This document shows, piece after piece, positions 19,456-32,560 of a DNA stretch of 64,000 nucleotides (its first letter is position 1; every line of letters begins with the position of its first letter). The translations under genes and the position numbers were made by a program. Source of the stretch: Phytophthora colocasiae (taxonomy: Eukaryota > Oomycota > Peronosporomycetes > Peronosporales > Peronosporaceae); contig JAGKQI010000008.1 of assembly GCA_018806915.1 (NCBI GenBank), positions 1 to 64,000 of the forward strand, written 5' to 3'. The notes under the pieces were generated by a model. It had not been told where the DNA came from, ran no database searches, and saw nothing but the letters and a program-made list of their open reading frames with translations.

Positions 19456-20190
19456 GATGGAGATGCCAGAAGCTCGCCGCGAGCACGTCGAACACTTTAT
19501 CGAGACGCTTGGGGATGCAGATCTGGCAGACCAACTGACATTACCTCCGACTTGCGGACGCGGATCAACGAAGACGTACCTGGGCTGAGATCGCGCGAGA
19601 TCCAGACAGAAGAAGCCGTCGTCAGGATCCAGCAAGTTCCGGCCGGGACCACGACAAGCCCGCAGCCAACCAGTCCGACGCGTGCGATCCGTTCCATGCA
19701 AATGGTAGAATCTGAGGGATCCGACTCGAGGACTCCGGATCGATGGTGAGCTCCGCAGAGCATGCGTAGCAGCCTCCGAGTGAGCGACCGATTACCCTCG
19801 ACGACGGACTTCGGGATCAACGGAGAACAAGACAGGAACTGAGCCTGGCGTCTAGAAGGATCCGGATTCAACTCCAAGCCAGCCCGGATCCAACGCCACC
19901 GGATCGCTGACCACGCGCTTCCAACGAAGGACAGCGCCGCCGCACTGCGGATCGAAACATTCGGATCTTGGCTGTTGGAAGCGTCTCACCTGCCAGGTGA
20001 CGGCAGAAGCGTCATCCGTCGGATCGCTGCTTCATCGTATGTCGCGGCTGCGGAGAACTTCACGATCACGGCAAGTGCCAAATGGAGGAGTTCTACAACC
20101 TCATCCGGCAGTGGTTCGATCGAAGAGGCACATGCTTCCAGAAGCTGCCGAGAAGATGTTAAACTGAGTCGAACGCTCGCCGGGTTTGAA
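19456..20190 (+). pseudogene. Gag/zinc-knuckle remains of a decayed gypsy element
   Basis: Visible pieces are EMPEARREHVEHFIETLGDA (from 19456), resembling the capsid region of oomycete gypsy Gag proteins, and CRGCGELHDHGKC at 20040-20078, a CX2CX3HX4C knuckle followed by QMEEFYNLIRQW. Frames shift repeatedly and stops are frequent. The tail is lost before 20337, where element A sequence starts. Confidence 0.6.
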
Positions 20191-20336
20191 TCGGTACGAG
20201 ACGAGGCGTTCAATGTACATACATCTATGCATATAAGCGTTGAACAAGAAGGCCATGGATCGAGTTAGCAACAAGCGAACGGATCTATTGGATAATACAT
20301 GTGAACTTCATGGGAAACTACGGCTAGAGTTGCGAG

Positions 20337-20702
20337 CGCTGAAGAGTGGGCCCCACTGCTGTGGTTCGTGGAACCGTTGCATGCGGTCAGGCTTGGACGG
20401 CTTGCCCGAAGACCATCATGGATCACTGATCGAAACCAGTAGTATCATAGATACGCCACCTGTGGCCAGTGTCTTTCCATGCCCGTAGAGCCTTGACTCG
20501 TGCCAGTAGGCTCCTATGCTTGGTAAGCATTGGGCGTCAAGTGTGTACCAAGTGGCATCGCGTACGGAGGCGTGTAACACGCACGAGAGACAGCGCCGTC
20601 CGCGCAAGGCAAGGTGCCGTGGCCATCGAGGCCATCGGCCGATAATCGCATCGTCGTGTTTACACTTTCCGGATACGGTATCCAGAATCTTGGTGGGGGA
20701 AG
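20337..20702 (+). repeat. Truncated 3'UTR of an upstream A element
   Basis: Aligns by eye with 27931-28265 and 54421-54757 (GTGGGCCCCACT through the TATCC/GGATA hairpin to the polypurine tract GGTGGGGGAAG). Homology begins abruptly near 20337. Confidence 0.8.
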
Positions 20703-21155
20703 TGTAACGGGGATGTTACGCACGAATAGTTTCTCGTTGGTGTGTAGACACACGTGGATACATTTATGTGGGTACACAAATAATTGTGTGACACTCAAGG
20801 ATACATTTATGTGGGTACCAATAATGGTGTGGCACACGACGAAGTAGATACGTGGATGGCCTCAGAGCCTCACGTTGCATTTTGATTCTCAGGATTTAGG
20901 GTATGTTAGATACTAAATCCAAGTTACATTAGGATTAGAGGCAATAAAGTCAATAAAAAATCAGTTTGCACTTTTGACATAGTTAGTGTTAGTCCTTTGT
21001 TATAGGGACACTGGACTCTGTGAGGTCCCGTATTTAGTGGACTACTTGGATTTCTTGTAGTAGAACCGAAGGCTGAGTGCCTTGCAAGCAGGACTCTACT
21101 ACGAGTCAACTAAATCTTCCTCTGTGCCGTGCACACCTACGCGCCCCGCTTTGCA
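20703..21155 (+). repeat. LTR (first), A copy 2
   Basis: 453 bp against 422 for its partner at 28266-28687. The excess comes from roughly twenty scattered small insertions, such as CTCTACTACGAG for CTCTACGAG, with few substitutions. Confidence 0.9.
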
Positions 21156-21216
21156 TCTGGTAACACTTGTAGTCGTAATCCAACTCCTGAGTTGAAATAA
21201 CTGTTTCTCTGTGAGA

Positions 21217-24200
21217 ATGGAGCCAGAAGCATACGCTCACTTGACTCCGAGTCAGCGCGGACACAGCTTAACAAGCTTAACGTCACTTGCTGAGGCCCTG
21301 AAAGCGTATAGCGCACCGTTGCCCGTCCGGGCAAGGGCCGGAGGCAGTCAACGCGCGTCTTGAGTAGGCATTTGCCTCCGTACGAACAACGCCATCTCGT
21401 TGAGCACATCCAACTGGAATGTAAAGGAGTTAACCCTCGCTCCGAGAGCTAAAGCCCGTCACGCTCAGCTGTGGAAGACCTTTCACGAGCTGAAGGAGGA
21501 AGGAACCTCCTGTTGTGGACCCGAGAGGTCAGGAAATGGCCATGGGGAGCCGCTATGCTCCAGTTGAGAAGGTAACGCGTGGCCCGCTTGCCATCTCTAA
21601 GCTCGAAGGAGCGAGCAACGAGGAATGGGCCTTGACGTCTGGGACATCGGTAGAAATGGCCTTCCCCACTTGAGGGGTGAGCTTAAAGGCGCAAGCTTAC
21701 GCAAGTGTTTTTGCTCCCGCCCTCAACCAGGCGTATCGCGTGCGGTCACGCGCTTCCTTGCTTTGCCGACAGGGCAAGAAGGGACCTGGTGGACTATGTC
21801 CAAGAAAGCTGCGCACGCTCATTTGCCGGCATGGCTGCCGACCCTCTACCTGAGGTGGTCACCGTGACCATCTTCATGGAAAGGTTTACGAGCTGGCGTG
21901 GCCAGAACAGGAGGCATTCCGTCAGAATCTCGCACCTTCGAGGACCCCGCTGTCCAGCGTGGCATTGAATGCCGAACACAACTTTACAAGTTGTCGAGGG
22001 TCGGTGCTAACGGCTACAGGGTCATCCGAAGGACCCAGAGCCCATGGACCTCAGCTATGCTGAAGATGGAAGTAGCCGAGCTTACGAGCTGCGGTGCAGC
22101 GTATGAGCACCCGCCGGTGCTACATGCAGGTAGTCCCACACCTGAGGCCCAACTGCCCTCTGCGCAAAGAGCGCGCCGGCCAGAATGGCCCGCAACTCCT
22201 GCCGCGGAGTCCCGCTTTGGGCTCTGCCCAGGGAAACGAAGGCTCCCAGTGCAGACGCGGGGCGGCTCTACGGGGAAAGAACTTGAGGCTTCTGCAGTGC
22301 GTGAGGAGGAGTACACCAGGGCTTCCAGCCCCGAAGAGCTCTTATCGTGCTCTTAAACACGGAACGTGTGAGCAAGCAGGAGCTTGCTGGTCGTCCATGT
22401 GGACGTGAAGGGGCTTCTCGAGAAGCCGTGGATCGTGTTGATCGATTCCGTGGAGCGTCTGGCAACGTATGTCCAGACGCTCCACCGTTGAAGAGGTAGT
22501 CAGCAATATGCTGAGGCGCTTCGAGCGCGAAGAGGTGACTTTCTGTCACTGTCCGTCTAGCGACAGGCGTCCGTGTCACGCAGTGGCCAAGGAATTCCCC
22601 ATGGACCTGCGGCTGAAGTTGCTTGGAGCTTCGATAGCAGTGGAATCGCTGCTTGGTCCTGGACACCAGATTGGATTCGAGGTACGACCTCATCGCTTGG
22701 TACATGGCGTGGCTGGAGCGCCACGAGCCATGGATTGGATTGGAGGGTCGAAGACCTTACCAGTGCTACGCACTTCTCTCCTAGTGGGAGCTTTGGCGAG
22801 TCATGAACCCCACCTCTGCTAGGAAGCAGAAGCGCTATTGGCGCGAGCATCGAAAGCCGAGTCGGCTATGATGCTGGAAGTCGGTGTGTCCGGAAGAGTT
22901 GGTGGACAGCGCCGGAGTGCGAGGACCGCAGTCCTGTTGAGCGCGTAGCGCTGGTTGGCAGTGGAGTCAACGTGTGGGCCAAAGCTCACGTAACCCCTGT
23001 GGGGCGGCACGTACTCCGCCGAAGTGACGCCGGTCATGGACCGTCACTGGATGCCGATGGCATCGAGCGCCTTACCAGGCCGTGAACTGTGGGGGCGGCA
23101 CGTACTCCGTCGGCGGTGATTACTGGTCGTGGACCAAGTCGATCGCTGAAGTGTCTCTGAAGCACTGGACCTGTTACAGTCATTGATTGTGCAGCGGCAC
23201 GTACTCCGCTGAGCGGCATCGGTCGTCGACCGAGTGGGATCCGCAGAGTGTCACTGACACTGGGCCTGGAAGGGCGTCGAAAACGCTGTGCGCGGCACGT
23301 ACTTCCGTCTAGTGACGTTTACGGCGGTAGACCGGAAGTCAGTCACTGAGTGTCACTGACACTGGGCCGAGGCGAAGGGCCATAACCTGCCGCAATGCGG
23401 CGGCAGCGTACTCCGTCGAGTGGACGTTCCGTCGGCTGAGAGCGACGACGTCGTAAGGCCCTGAGTGGGCGGAGACGCTCTGCGTCTGAGTCGTCCGTGA
23501 CGTCAAAGAGTGTCAACGCACGGGAGAGGCTGTGGGCAGCTATACACTCTGGTTGATGTGAGTGGACGGCGGTGCCGAAGGCAGCGTCCTGCTGGACGGA
23601 CTGCCGAGTGTTGACCAAAGCTCCTTGAGCTAGAAGAGATGTCGTTCGCCGACTTTGGCGATGCCTTGAAGGCTGGCGAACTCGCCGGAGGTGGTCATCG
23701 TTCTGACCTGAGGAGGAGTTAAACTCATCGTCCCTCGTAGACAGAGTCCGTCTTGGCCGGAAGGGGTCAAGAAGGCGTGCTGAGCGCCAGGAGTGGATCG
23801 GAGATCCTCAAGAATCCCTCGGATCCGCTTCTACTCCTTGCTGGAAGGAATATGGAGACGTTGTCCTCCAAAGCGAAACCACCGAGTATGGCCTCCGCCT
23901 CCTGACCGAGGCAAGTTCGTCACGAGATCGACTTAGTTCCCCGGAACTAAATACTGCGTGACTCAGCCGCAGCACTCTTCTCTAAAGAGCAATGCGACGT
24001 CATTGACGCGCCTTCTCTTCCGTGCTTTCAAAGCACGCGGCGGGTCTCGTGCGCGGAGCAGAGTCTCCCGCACTCCGCGCGCCAACGTTCTGTGTCAGAA
24101 AGCCGAATGGCAAGTGGCGTATCGTTCACGCTTTTAACAAGAGCTCAACGCTGCCACGATTCCGGCGCAGACGCCGATTCCTAGGAAGTGATGTTCTTTC

Positions 24201-27200
24201 GAAGAACAACATATGGTGGGGCTTGCACCATGGTAACGCAGTGCGCTCGACTTAGTCGATGGCTGCTACTAACAGCTGCTCATGCGAGGCCAGTGATATT
24301 CCCGCTTACAGTGGTGAGCACCCCGAGCGGTAATATGCTCTGGAGGTGGCTCGTCACTTTGCCCTGCAGGCGCTGTCGAATGCGCTCGTGCAACGTTCAA
24401 TCGTCTAGTGTACGCAGTTGTTCCAGGCCCCTACGGGCATTCGCACAGACATGCTTTGACACGATGTGTTCGTCCACTAGATCGTGCCTGAGGCGGGAAG
24501 ACTGATGTCGAGGTATGCACGTGGAACACGTGAGAGCAGTTAACTCGAGTGCATGCGCACCAACCAAGTTGTACGCCAACGCGGACTAAGTGCGTCTTTG
24601 GCAGGAAGAAATCCCCTTTCCTCAGGGTGCTTCATTGGGAAGCATGGCCGCTTCGTGCTGATCCAGCAAAGGTCAGGAGGCCATTGTGACTGTGCCGGTT
24701 CCTTGAATCCAGAAGGACTTGCAGGTGAAGTGGCTGGAGCAGGCCAACTAACTTGCACAAATACAGCGAGAACACTACGCTGGTGAAAAGTTGCTCGGCC
24801 ACTGACGGATCTCATAAGAAGGATGCCGAGTGGGTATGCCAGCGTGCCGAGCACGAGAATGCGTTCACTTGTATCAAGGATAAGCAGCCTGCTTCAGGCA
24901 CCGATAACACTGGCGCTGGCGCGCCGCATCCCGCTCGTCCGTTTATTGTCGTGCTAGTGACGCTCGCCTCGACTTTGCCATCGGCAAGTGCTTTGCATGA
25001 AGCCGCGACGCCGAAGGGCGCGAACGCGTCATTAGCGTTTGAGTCGCGACAGCTCAAGGCTGCTGAGAAGAACTATCCAAGTTCATGACAAGGAGCTACT
25101 TGCGATGAAGTACGCTCTCTCGTCAAATTCAGAGGTTCACCCTGCTCGGCTCCAAACCGTTTGCTTGAGTCTACACGGATCATGCGTCACTACGCATTAC
25201 ACGGCAGACGCAGTCGCCTCACCTCGCAGAGGGGATGGCCCGATGGCTCTCCTTCTTTGTGAGTACACGGAATTAAACTTCGAGGTGAAGTACAAATGCT
25301 CAGTGTGCAGGCAGAACGTCCTCGCTGACGCGTTATCACGTCGCCCGACTGCGACTATATGAAAAGGCTATCTCATGTCACCTGCGGTGACGTCGTCCGT
25401 GACGGGACAGATGGTTCTGAGCAGCGTACGCTCAGGACGACTCTTGTGTCGCGCTGCTTCAAGCTACAGGGAGCGATAGAGTTTAGAGGACTCAAATCCG
25501 TGTGACTCCTGTCACGACGCCTAAAGGCAGAGACTCCAACGCTATAGCCTGTGAGGCGGTCTGCCGTGTACTAGCACGGAGTCAGGATGACCCACCCACC
25601 ACGTGTGGTGGTTCCTCACGATGAGGACCTGAAGTATCGTATCCTCTATGAGGCCCACGACACGCCCTGGCCAAAGCGGCCACCTCGGTCGCGAGAAGAC
25701 GTACGGCTCGGTGAGCTCCATGTACTGGTGGCCGAAGATGTACAAAGTGGGTCAGCATATATGCACACGTGCGAGACGAGTATCAGCGGGTTAGAAAAGC
25801 TCCTCGCCGCATGCGGCAGCGCCTTTGGCGAGCTTGCCTGTACCCTCTGGGTGTTGGCAGTCCATGAATTATGGACTTCGTGTTTGGCCTGCCGAAGGGT
25901 TACGGCAGGCAACACGGGCGTTGGTCTTTGTTGACCGTCTGGGCAAAGATGGTCACCTCCACCTGTGCGGCGTAATGCCGGATGCAAATCGATGGCGCTG
26001 GTACAGGCGACGATCTTTATACCGATCGGGTCTTCCGCCATGGGCATGGGCGCAGAGAACCCCTATTGTCTCGGATCCGAGTTGTTGCACGGGTCACTTC
26101 ACCGGACGTCCGTCTTCAAAGTGCTTGGCACTCGACTGGACATGTCACGGCGGATCATCCGCAGACCGCAGAATGACGGTCAGACTGAACGCGTGAACCG
26201 CGTCCTGGAGAAGACATCCTCCGCAGCGTATGCGCTGGAAAACGCCGAAGCGTTGGAGCGCTATGCTCCCTCTCGTTGAGTTCAATCAATGAACGCGCGG
26301 TGCATGCCCGATCGACGAGCAAGGCTTCGCCCGATTCTACGTGAACGACCTTGCGCATCGCGTCCGCCCGTCCTGCCTCACCGCCACGCGTGGCGCCGGT
26401 AGCCTTAAGGTGAGAGAGGCTGTGCCGCTCGCGACTCGAGCTTTTGCTTCGTTGGATGTCAGCCCCCCCTTGCTTGTTCGTTCAAGCAAGTCGATGACTT
26501 CCACTCTCGATGAGGCTTAGCGTCTTACGCCGTGTGCGTGACGCAATGGCTGGTGCCAAGATGTTCAAAAGGAACAAGCTGATGCCAAGGCAGAAGCATA
26601 ACGGCATGTGGAGTTCAAGGTCGGTGACCACGTTTTACAAACGCTAAGAACCTGCCTACGCAGTGTCAGCCGTCTTCAAGACGAAGTTGCGGCTGTTTCA
26701 TTGGACCGTTCACGGTCGTGGCGAAGGGCCTTTGGGTGCACTTCGACTTGCCAAAGCGTATGCGAACACATCCTGTGTTCTACGTGGGCTTGCTTAAGCC
26801 ATATCGGGACCCTGCTCTTGTGCACGGCAGCAGGTGGCAGAGCCACAGGTGGTTGCATCCGAACCAACAGGTCTTGTCAATCCGGAGCAACGTGATGCTC
26901 GAGGTCATAGACCCGCTGATGCAGCACCAGAGGCGACTCAGACCGGTCCCCGCGACTCTAGGTCTCCTCGAGACCAGTCGCTAAGCGATGGGTCGGATGA
27001 CCGCCGTGGTGGTCGTGCTCCTTCACCGAGCCGACGCGGGTCTGCAAGCAATGCAGTGCGTCTACACTCGCAGCGCGAGAACCCATCGACCGCTCGTCCT
27101 CCTCCTGCTCTGCTCGATGAGCAAGGTGAGCTTCACTATCACGTGGATCGCCTGATGGCGCGGCGTCGTCGCCAAGGTCACAACCAGTATCTGGTGAAGT

Positions 27201-27357
27201 GGCGAGGTTACCCTCACTCACAGAACTCGTGGGAGTTTGAGGTGCCACTACGGCAGGATTGCCCCGACGTCGTTGACGCGTATGATCGGGCACACCCGGT
27301 GTCAGACCGCCCGATGGGGTGCGACGGAGTCGCCGGGTGCCAAGCACCTCCCACTAA
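21217..27357 (+). pseudogene. gag-pol of A copy 2, heavily indel-broken
   Basis: Gag starts at ATG 21217 (MEPEAYAH). The order is the same as in copy 1: zinc knuckle near 22120, GGGAAAC heptamer at 22231-22237, protease near 22440, minisatellite 22980-23440, RT (KPNGKWRIVHAF near 24105), RNase H near 24940-25200, integrase 25600-26330, linker, chromodomain. No frame stays open for more than about 100 codons before 26834. From 26834 on, 187 codons read cleanly through the chromodomain (LVKWRGYPHSQNSWEF, with Trp intact). The usual pol stop is at 27355-27357, preceded by a one-base insertion. Confidence 0.85.
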
Positions 27358-28265
27358 GGTGGGAGTTCACAGGGTCGTTGCTGAGCTCAGGCTCTGACCC
27401 GTAGCTGCAATACTTGCAGCGAGCACGTCGGTGCCGTCGACATGGCATCGAATGCTCAAACTGCAAGTGCAGTAGAGCTACATGCGCCTCGCGCGCGTGT
27501 TTCAAGGGTCTATGACCCTTTATCAACACTGGCCTATGGCCCGGAGCTTCGCGATCATGAAGCGAAGATGGTTCGTGATGAACAACCGTCTTAATGACAT
27601 TCTGTCTAAGCGACAAGTGGTGATGGAAACGGATTCTATCCGATCACCTGACGCTAGAAGCGTTCAATGGGTATGACTATGGCATGAGGCACTGTGGATG
27701 CCAGGGATGCCAATGCATTGGACCCCGCATGCTGCATAGCAGTAGGAGGTAGGTAAGCTCCTCCTGAGCGACAGCTTAGCTGTCTGGTGCTCGTTGTCGT
27801 GTCTACGACTGTGCTGAGCACGTGTATTCACAAGACACAGTGTCGGTGACACATAGTGGCGCTTGCGCCTGCTTCAGGACAACTTGGGCATCAAGCCCTG
27901 CACACAGTGCTCATCCGAGGGTCACATTAACTGTGAAGCGAGTGGGCCCCACTGCCGTGTGGTTCTTGGAACCGTTGGTAGCCTGGAAGGCTTGCCCTAT
28001 GGATCATTGATCCAGTGATATCGTCGATACGCCACTTGTGGCCTTCCCCACGCCCGTAGAGTCCCTTGACTCGAGCCAGTAGGCTCCTATGCTTGGTAAG
28101 CATTGGGCCCAAGTGTGTGCCAAGTGGCATCGCGTACGGATGCGTGTAACACGCACGAGAGACAGCGCCGTCCGCGCAAGGCAAGGTGCCGTGGCCATCG
28201 GCCGATAATCGCGTCGTGTGTTTACACTTTCCGGATACGGTATCCGGAATCTTGGTGGGGGAGAG
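27358..28265 (+). other. 3'UTR of A copy 2
   Basis: Noncoding, about 900 nt, clean and collinear with 53845-54757, with the same succession of short stem-loops. It ends in the polypurine tract GGTGGGGGAGAG at 28254-28265. Confidence 0.7.
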
Positions 28266-28687
28266 TGTAACGGGGATGTTACACGAATGTTTCTCGTTGG
28301 TGTGTGACACACGTGGATACATTTATGTGGGTACATAATGGTGTGTGACACTCAAGGATACATTTATGTGGGTACATAATGGTGTGGCACACACGAGTAG
28401 ATACGTGGATGGCCTCAGAGCCTCACGTTGCATTTTGATTAGGATTTAGTATGTTAGATACTAAATCCGTTACATTTAGGATTAGGGCAATAAAGTCAAT
28501 AAAAATCAGTTTGCATTTTACATAGTTAGTGTTAGTCCTTTGTTATAGGGACACTGACTCTATGAGTCCCGTATTTAGTGGACTACTTGGTTCTTGTATA
28601 GAACCGAAGGCTAGTGCCTTGCAAGCAGGACTCTACGAGTCAACTAAACTTCCTCTGTGCCGTGCACACCTACGCAGCCCCGCTGCA
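28266..28687 (+). repeat. LTR (second), A copy 2
   Basis: 422 bp, TGTAACGGGG to GCTGCA. The next base begins truncated gag sequence of the dual-RNase-H element. No TSD could be matched because the left end is a shared-LTR recombinant. Confidence 0.95.
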
Positions 28688-28690
28688 AAT

Positions 28691-29822
28691 ATGGCTTCTC
28701 AAGGAGGTTGGTCGACTAAGACGCGCATCCAGGAACTTAAGTTGAAGCTCCCTGTGTCTGCGCGAGACTGGTTTAACCAGCTACCCAAAAGTGTGTCCCG
28801 TGACTGGAAAGAGCTGTCTTCAGAGTTCAAGAAACGTTATTGCAAAGCTTGGTCATCGTATTCTGAGAGATACTTCACTATGGCTATGAAAGACTCTGAG
28901 ACTCCGCTTGAATTTTTCTACCGACTTAATTCTGCCGCTGGAAAAGCTGACATCGATTTCCGGAAGTCGTCCGCGTCTTGAGAAGCATGTACTGCGATTC
29001 ATCACGAAGCTTAAGGATGCACGCCTGAAAACGTCGCTGCAAGGTCAGGAGATTTCGACGAATTTCAGATTTGAATATGCGTTGCAGCAAGATGAAGATG
29101 TGTGGCGAACTGGTGACCAAGAAATGACCCCTGCCAAGTCTCGAGACTTCCGGGCTGACAATATTCCGCGAGGACAGTTCAAGCCCAAGCGTGTGCATTG
29201 GACTTATGTCGCAAGAGATATGGATTCTGAAGACTATGACTCTGACAACTCTGAAAATCATAAGGAATCTCTGAAATCCAATCAGGATACCAGAGATCAG
29301 ACAGGTGATTCCAGAACTCCAAATGCGACTTCAGAGTCTACCCGCGATGAAAGTACTGCGCAGGCATCTTCGAACAATTCAAAGGCTCCCACCAAGTGCA
29401 GATTGGACGCAGACTCTGGACGAATGAGGTATATCGAGTGATGGATAACATGGGATGGCGTCCGCCGCCCCAGATCCCCGTCTGGATCGTCAGGTCAAGG
29501 ATTCCACCCGAGGCGTCATGAAAATAGTGGCTACTGGAACAAGTTCTGTGAAAAGTGTCAACGCTCAGGACACTCAGAGGAAGATTGCTGGAGAGACGTC
29601 ACGTGTGACCGATGTCAGGAAAAGGGACACCCGAGTCGAATGTGTCGGATGCCACCCTGTGAAGTATGTGGAAGACTACACCCTGGAAAACCCTGTGAAG
29701 ATCTGAAAACTCTGGAAGCACTCAAGCAACTCGCTCGACAAGGTGCACTCAAGGACATGCCGAACCACCTACGGGAGAAACTCCTGAGTGATGAGGCAGA
29801 CTCTGGGAAGCCGTTAAACTAA
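28691..29822 (+). pseudogene. gag of dual-RNase-H element
   Basis: First frame 28691-28981 (MASQGGWSTKTRIQ..., capsid-like, DWFNQLPKSVSRDWKELSSE), then a one-base break near 28970 into 28970-29441, which has an acidic Ser-rich tail. A second break leads to a frame with three consecutive knuckles: CEKCQRSGHSEEDC (29547-29588), CDRCQEKGHPSRMC and CEVCGRLHPGKPC, ending at 29822. Three knuckles are more than the single one in elements A and B. The N-terminus is missing because the A LTR abuts the frame. Confidence 0.8.
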
Positions 29823-29875
29823 TATGCCCGTCGGATGGGGATCCGAAACGCGCCGGGCATGGCGTTACCCCAGAG

Positions 29876-31238
29876 TTGTGTGTTCTAGTGTGTGTAGGAC
29901 CAGAGCTGAGAAAGATTCACGATAACACTCAACAATGCATGACTACTTTTGCCCGAGAATCAACCATGTCTCCGGGAAACTCAGGAAGCAAGGTACCTGA
30001 GATCGCCGACGACGCCGACCCGACACCAGACGACTCAGTGTCGTTCAGGTTGAAGGATGGCGAGTGTTATGGCTGGTGGGAAGATAACTACCCTGATCGG
30101 TCAAAGAGGGATGTGGTGATGGTGTATGATGCTGTGAATGACCATCGGACCAAGATTCTCTTGGATACTGGTGCGACCATAAATATTCTGAGTTACGACT
30201 TTGCGCGTAAGCTCGGACTCAGACTTAAGTCGCACAAACAGACCAAGGTGTCAGGAATGGGTGGTGTTCCAACGTATATTGGTGCCAGCGCTGAGATCAA
30301 GTTGACACTTGGGCCAAGAGTGGTATATATTGTGGATGTTTGGGTCGCGAATATCGGTGAAGGAATTGACGTGCTTTGGGAATGGGTTTATGTTTGCTGC
30401 TGGAGTGAGAATTAGTGCTCGCGAAGGTCTGGTGTCGTTACCAGACGAGGTAGTGGTGATGATGTGTAATTGGGAACCTGGTGATCACATTGGTCGCAAC
30501 AGGTCGGTTAGACCAAGTGAGGCTGTTCTTCTGAGTCCGGGTGAGGAATTTGTTGTCCGAATTGACTATGGGCCAACGAACCCCCAAAGGGAAGTCGTGT
30601 GGGCCGGACGCGGTGACCGCTGGGTTACCCAGCTGATCTATGCGGCTCGATCTTGGCCTGTGGCCGTTCGCGTGGTAAACATCTCCGATAAAAACACGTG
30701 GGTCAATGAACTTTCTGATGTCGCGAGGATCGTGGAATATGGTTTCTTCCCAAGGCATGGACGTTTCGTGCGTCCAGGTTCCGCTGCTTATCGTGATTGG
30801 GAAGTTCTGATTCTGGAAAGCACCCCGTCACCAGAGACTAAGAAACGTATGAAGAGAGAGGCGGAGTTAGAGGCTCTGATGCCGCAACCCCCATGTGTAG
30901 ATCGCCCAGACTACCCATGGCCGACTGAAATATTGCAACGTCCAAGGTTTGACAACGCTCGAGTGCAGTTCGTGAAACCAGAGTCACCACCGACCGTGAA
31001 ACGAGTACGCTTCGCCCTGGACGCATTCACCCAGACGGAGGATGGTTGTTATGGTGAATCAACGGGAAGTGCGGACATCAGTACAGATACCAGAGATTTG
31101 GAAGCGTTCTCTGAAAGTACTTCACATACAAACCCTGGTGACCCGTCTGTTGCTATTGACGATAACATCCCTGACTCAAAGCCTGAGTGTCTCTTAGGTG
31201 ATCCCCAGACTCTTGAGTTACCCATGGATGATTTCTGA
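29876..31238 (+). pseudogene. Aspartic protease region of dual-RNase-H element
   Basis: Frame 29876-30415 has the retropepsin motif ILLDTGATINIL (Asp codon 30164-30166) and a flap-like GMGGVPTYIG. A one-base break near 30380 moves the reading to 30380-31238, about 280 residues linking protease to RT. That segment has a conserved-looking stretch (VRPSEAVLLSPGEEFVVRIDYG) and ends in an acidic region. The protease would cleave the Gag-Pol polyprotein. Confidence 0.8.
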
Positions 31239-31253
31239 CTTAATGGATGAGTC

Positions 31254-32560
31254 TTGGGATATCCCCATTCAGGATGCCTGGAAACGCCTGTGGAAAAATT
31301 ACGAGTGGAATACGAGCGGTGCATGAATGTTTCGAATGAAGAATTGGACTTGGAGCCGGGTGTATATATGCGAGAAGGCACGGAACTCCTCGCTCAATTA
31401 CGTGACCAACTGGTCATGTTGCCTGAAGCTGGAAGAATTGACACCAGAGTGTGATATCGACAGCGCTGATGTTGGAGAACCAGGAAAGACGACACCCCGA
31501 AATGGAGAAGAAACTGCGGCTGATATTCTGAGGTACCACAGGAAAATATTCCTGGAGATGGCAACGCAGCACCCGCACCGGCAAGGGGCGTGGTCTGTGA
31601 TTTGGATGTGGGAGATGCCAAACCGGTAGCTCAACGTCCGAGATCCGTCGCTCCTCATCTCATGCTGAAGGTATACGAGCTTCTAAAGAAACTCCTGGAA
31701 ACTGGTTTGATCGAGTACTAACTCCCCGTGGCATCTCCTATTGTGATCGTTCTCAAGAAGAATGGTGTTGACATACGGATGTGCATCGACTATCGTATCG
31801 TGAATGGCTTCATTCAACTGTCGCGTTACCCTCTACCTCTTATTAACGATCTCTTAATTGGTTTTGAGGCTGCCATGTGGTTCATGAGCCTGGATGGATA
31901 TGGCCTAGTGGTTTCTGGGCGATCAGGATGACGGAGCGCGCACGACTGATATCAGCTTTCATTTGCCCGTTTGGACATTTTCAGTGGGTAAGGATGCCGT
32001 TTGGTCTGAAGAACGCCCCTCTTGTGTATCAGGCTATGTTAGACAATTGCCTGTGGGGATTCGTGAGACTGTCACCAGAAGAAGAAGCTGAAGTTGATGC
32101 GGAGGTTCTGGAATTCCTACAACTCCAGCCTCAGGACTCTGAGAAGCATCTTTCAGACTCTGAGAACCATACTCCGATTTCCAGAGATGCCAGCACTCAC
32201 AAGTCAGATGACCGTCTTTCAGAGGAATATTCCCGTCCCCACATGCATGGGCCCAGTCCTGGGGAGGAGTTCATACATCGACGACATCGCACATGGAGCA
32301 CCGACTTGGGACCAATTATGTGACGATTTGAATGCCACTGCTTTTCAGGCTTCGCTATTGGAACATTTCTGTGAGTTTGCCCAAGAGCGAGTTCGGGAAG
32401 TTGTCGATACCGTACCTATCCCACGAAATCAGTGCCGAGGGTCTGAGGGCAACACCTAAGATTGTCAAAGGAGTTGAAGAACTGCCATTTCCGTCCACGT
32501 TGAAGTGGAGTTCAGAGTTTCATGGGAAGCCTCAACTATTACAACAAGTTTATTGAGGAT
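31254..32560 (+). pseudogene. Reverse transcriptase of dual-RNase-H element
   Basis: RT motifs spread over several frames: SPIVIVLKKNGVDIRMCIDYR (31735 on), FICPFGHFQWVRMPFGLKNAPLVYQ (31960-32035) and YIDD (32274-32285). Between NCLWGFVRL and YIDD lies an acidic insert of about 60 residues that A/B RTs lack. Frame breaks occur near 31590, 31720, 31905, 32220 and 32450. Template copying would require an undamaged relative. Confidence 0.8.

Larger units (their letters stand above)
20337..28687 (+). mobile_element. Gypsy subfamily A, copy 2 (tandem-like, error-rich)
   Basis: Begins with the last ~365 nt of an A-type 3'UTR (20337-20702). Then come an LTR (20703-21155), gag-pol, 3'UTR and a clean 422-bp LTR (28266-28687). 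A 3'UTR end in front of the first LTR means two A elements share one LTR, as after LTR-LTR recombination, with the upstream copy truncated. From about 20337 to 26830 there are very many 1-3 nt insertions. After that the sequence is as clean as the other copies. Confidence 0.85.
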
